The notes beneath the pieces are model-generated. The model had not been told where the DNA came from and did no database searches. It saw only the letters and a list, made by a program, of their open reading frames with translations. Source: Polycyclovorans sp. (GTDB lineage: Bacteria; Pseudomonadota; Gammaproteobacteria; Nevskiales; Nevskiaceae). Taken from it: 63,611 bases of DNA. This document shows, piece after piece, positions 62,412 to 63,611 of this stretch (position 1 is the first letter of the stretch; each line of letters starts with the position of its first letter). Location of the stretch: NCBI GenBank assembly GCA_002706265.1, contig PAKU01000039.1:1-63611 (forward strand), given 5' to 3'. Both the position numbers and the translations under genes were made by a program.

Positions 62412-63611
62412 CAGGTGCGGTATTCGGCGTTGATCTTCACGTAGTCGTAGCTGAAATCGCAGGTCCAGCAGCGAATCGACGCGTCGCCGCGCCCCAGCGA
62501 CACGGTGATGGTGTAGGCCGCCTGGGCCAGCACGGCGGTGCCCGCCGCCTCGGTGTAGTCGGGATGCGGCTGTCCACCGGCCAGCAGCGCAACGTCATCA
62601 AGCCGCAGATCGACGCCGGCGGGATCAAGGCCCTCGACGCCGGCCTTGCCAATGGCCATGACCAGCCGCCCCCAGTTGGCGTCACCGGCAAACAGCGCGG
62701 TCTTGACCAAGGGCGAGTTGGCGATCGACATCGCCACCTGACGGGCCTCGTCGCGGCTGCGGGCGCATGCCACGTCGATGGTCACGAAGCGGGTGGCGCC
62801 CTCCCCGTCGCGGGCGATGGCCTGGGCCAGGGTTTCGCAGACCTCGAAAATCGCCTCACGGACGGCCAGGGCGTCGGCACTGCCCTCGGCAAACGGCGCA
62901 CCGCCAACCGCCCCGGTGGCGGCGATCACGAAGCTGTCGTTGGTCGAGGTGTCGCTGTCGACGGTAACGCAGTTGAACGAGCGATCCGCCGCCTCGCGCG
63001 TCAGAGCCTGCACCGCATCGGCGTCCATCGGCGCATCGGTGGCCACCACCGCGAGCAGGGTCGCCATGTTGGGATAGATCATGCCCACGCCCTTGGCGAT
63101 GCCGGTGACCGTGACCGGTCCGCGCGTGGTCTCGACCCGCCGCGACAGGCCCTTGGGCACGGTGTCGGTGGTCATGATCGCGGTCGCGGCGGCTGCCCAG
63201 TGCCCGGGGTCGGCGGCGGCAAGGGCGCGCGGCAGGGCGTCGCGCATGCGTGCCACCGGCAGCCGCACGCCGATCACGCCGGTGGAGAAGGGCCACACCT
63301 GCGCCGACTCGCAGCCGAGTTGTGCGGCCAGGGCGTGGGTCAGGGTTGCCGCGTCTTCGGCACCGCCATCGCCGGTGGCGGCATTGGCATTGCCGCTGTT
63401 GATCAGCAGTGCGCGCAGGCGACCGGCGCCGCTGGCCAGCCGCGTGCGGCACAGGTGCACGGGGGCCGCCGCAAAGGCGTTCTGGGTGAAGACACCGCCT
63501 GCGACCGTGCCGGGCGCAAAGCACATCACCAGCAGATCGTCGCGGCCCGCCTTCTTGATCGCCGCAGATGCAACGCCCAGCGACACGCCGGCGACAGGGA
63601 GCAGATCGGCA
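62411..63611 (-). CDS. argJ: Glutamate N-acetyltransferase / amino-acid N-acetyltransferase ArgJ (5' end outside window)
   Basis: Bifunctional acetyl-recycling enzyme of arginine synthesis. It is made as a precursor that cleaves itself before a threonine. About 400 codons are visible; only the first residues are missing beyond 63611. The autocleavage region IYPNMATLLAV is intact, with the preceding GIAKGVGM block. Other family stretches: LINSGNANAATGDGG, TTDTVPKG and DANWGRLVMAIGKAG. Same strand and one-base overlap with the Nudix-ThiE gene. Confidence 0.95.
   Translation of the reverse strand, partial: ADLLPVAGVSLGVASAAIKKAGRDDLLVMCFAPGTVAGGVFTQNAFAAAPVHLCRTRLASGAGRLRALLINSGNANAATGDGGAEDAATLTHALAAQLGCESAQVWPFSTGVIGVRLPVARMRDALPRALAAADPGHWAAAATAIMTTDTVPKGLSRRVETTRGPVTVTGIAKGVGMIYPNMATLLAVVATDAPMDADAVQALTREAADRSFNCVTVDSDTSTNDSFVIAATGAVGGAPFAEGSADALAVREAIFEVCETLAQAIARDGEGATRFVTIDVACARSRDEARQVAMSIANSPLVKTALFAGDANWGRLVMAIGKAGVEGLDPAGVDLRLDDVALLAGGQPHPDYTEAAGTAVLAQAAYTITVSLGRGDASIRCWTCDFSYDYVKINAEYRT

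Overview
This is a GC-rich chromosomal window from a gammaproteobacterium. Three blocks support that: argH divergent from algZ-algR-hemC (a pseudomonad-like order), the pilB-pilC-pilD-coaE-zapD-yacG string, and a complete-looking Na+-NQR operon with only the end of nqrF outside the window. The gene mix (NQR, sigma-54 flagellar cluster, type IV pilus genes, FecA-like receptor) fits a free-living aquatic or marine-type organism, perhaps near Salinisphaerales/Nevskiales. That last placement is a guess from gene content, not a phylogeny.

Layout. 1-5.7 kb: nqrFEDCBA on the minus strand with a recognisable promoter containing a 15-bp palindrome. 5.8-12.5 kb: a DUF962 membrane protein, mnmG, then minus-strand hemC-algR-algZ divergent from argH. 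12.5-17.0 kb: a membrane glycosyltransferase-like locus in which the first gene is cut short, followed by a clearly AT-rich island with two secreted-protein genes (one a metzincin-type metalloprotease), then a second polytopic glycosyltransferase-like gene. 17.0-25.7 kb: a ParDE/RelBE-type toxin-antitoxin pair and housekeeping genes (exported DUF255 protein, ydfG, gpmA, a lipoprotein esterase, lemA with a GIDE/EF-hand membrane protein, oligopeptidase A). 25.7-27.9 kb: an NfeD-slipin membrane protease pair.

27.9-35.1 kb is the most interesting region: a five-gene minus-strand operon (delta-60-repeat lipoprotein, imelysin lipoprotein, HTTM membrane protein, DCC thiol protein, FecA-like TonB receptor). 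Its promoter is overlapped by two Fur-box-like sites, so it is most likely an iron-starvation surface system. 35.2-44.9 kb: xthA, an HD phosphohydrolase, a stand-alone GH13_18 sucrose-phosphorylase-like enzyme, an AraC regulator next to a PF10118 metal-dependent hydrolase, trhO, a DUF433/DUF5615 toxin-antitoxin pair, and divergent speA/speE for polyamine synthesis.

45.0-54.5 kb: a flagellar cluster on the minus strand, reading rpoN-like, fleQ-like, fliE, fliF, fliG, fliH, fliI, fliJ, fliK. Most genes overlap by a few bases. The sigma-54-like protein and the receiver-less activator at its head look dedicated to it. 54.8-63.6 kb: an MBL-fold hydrolase, then pilB-pilC-pilD-coaE-zapD-yacG, and on the minus strand argJ (5' end outside the window) overlapping a Nudix-ThiE-like fusion gene. 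I saw no tRNA, rRNA, CRISPR array, insertion sequence or phage gene.
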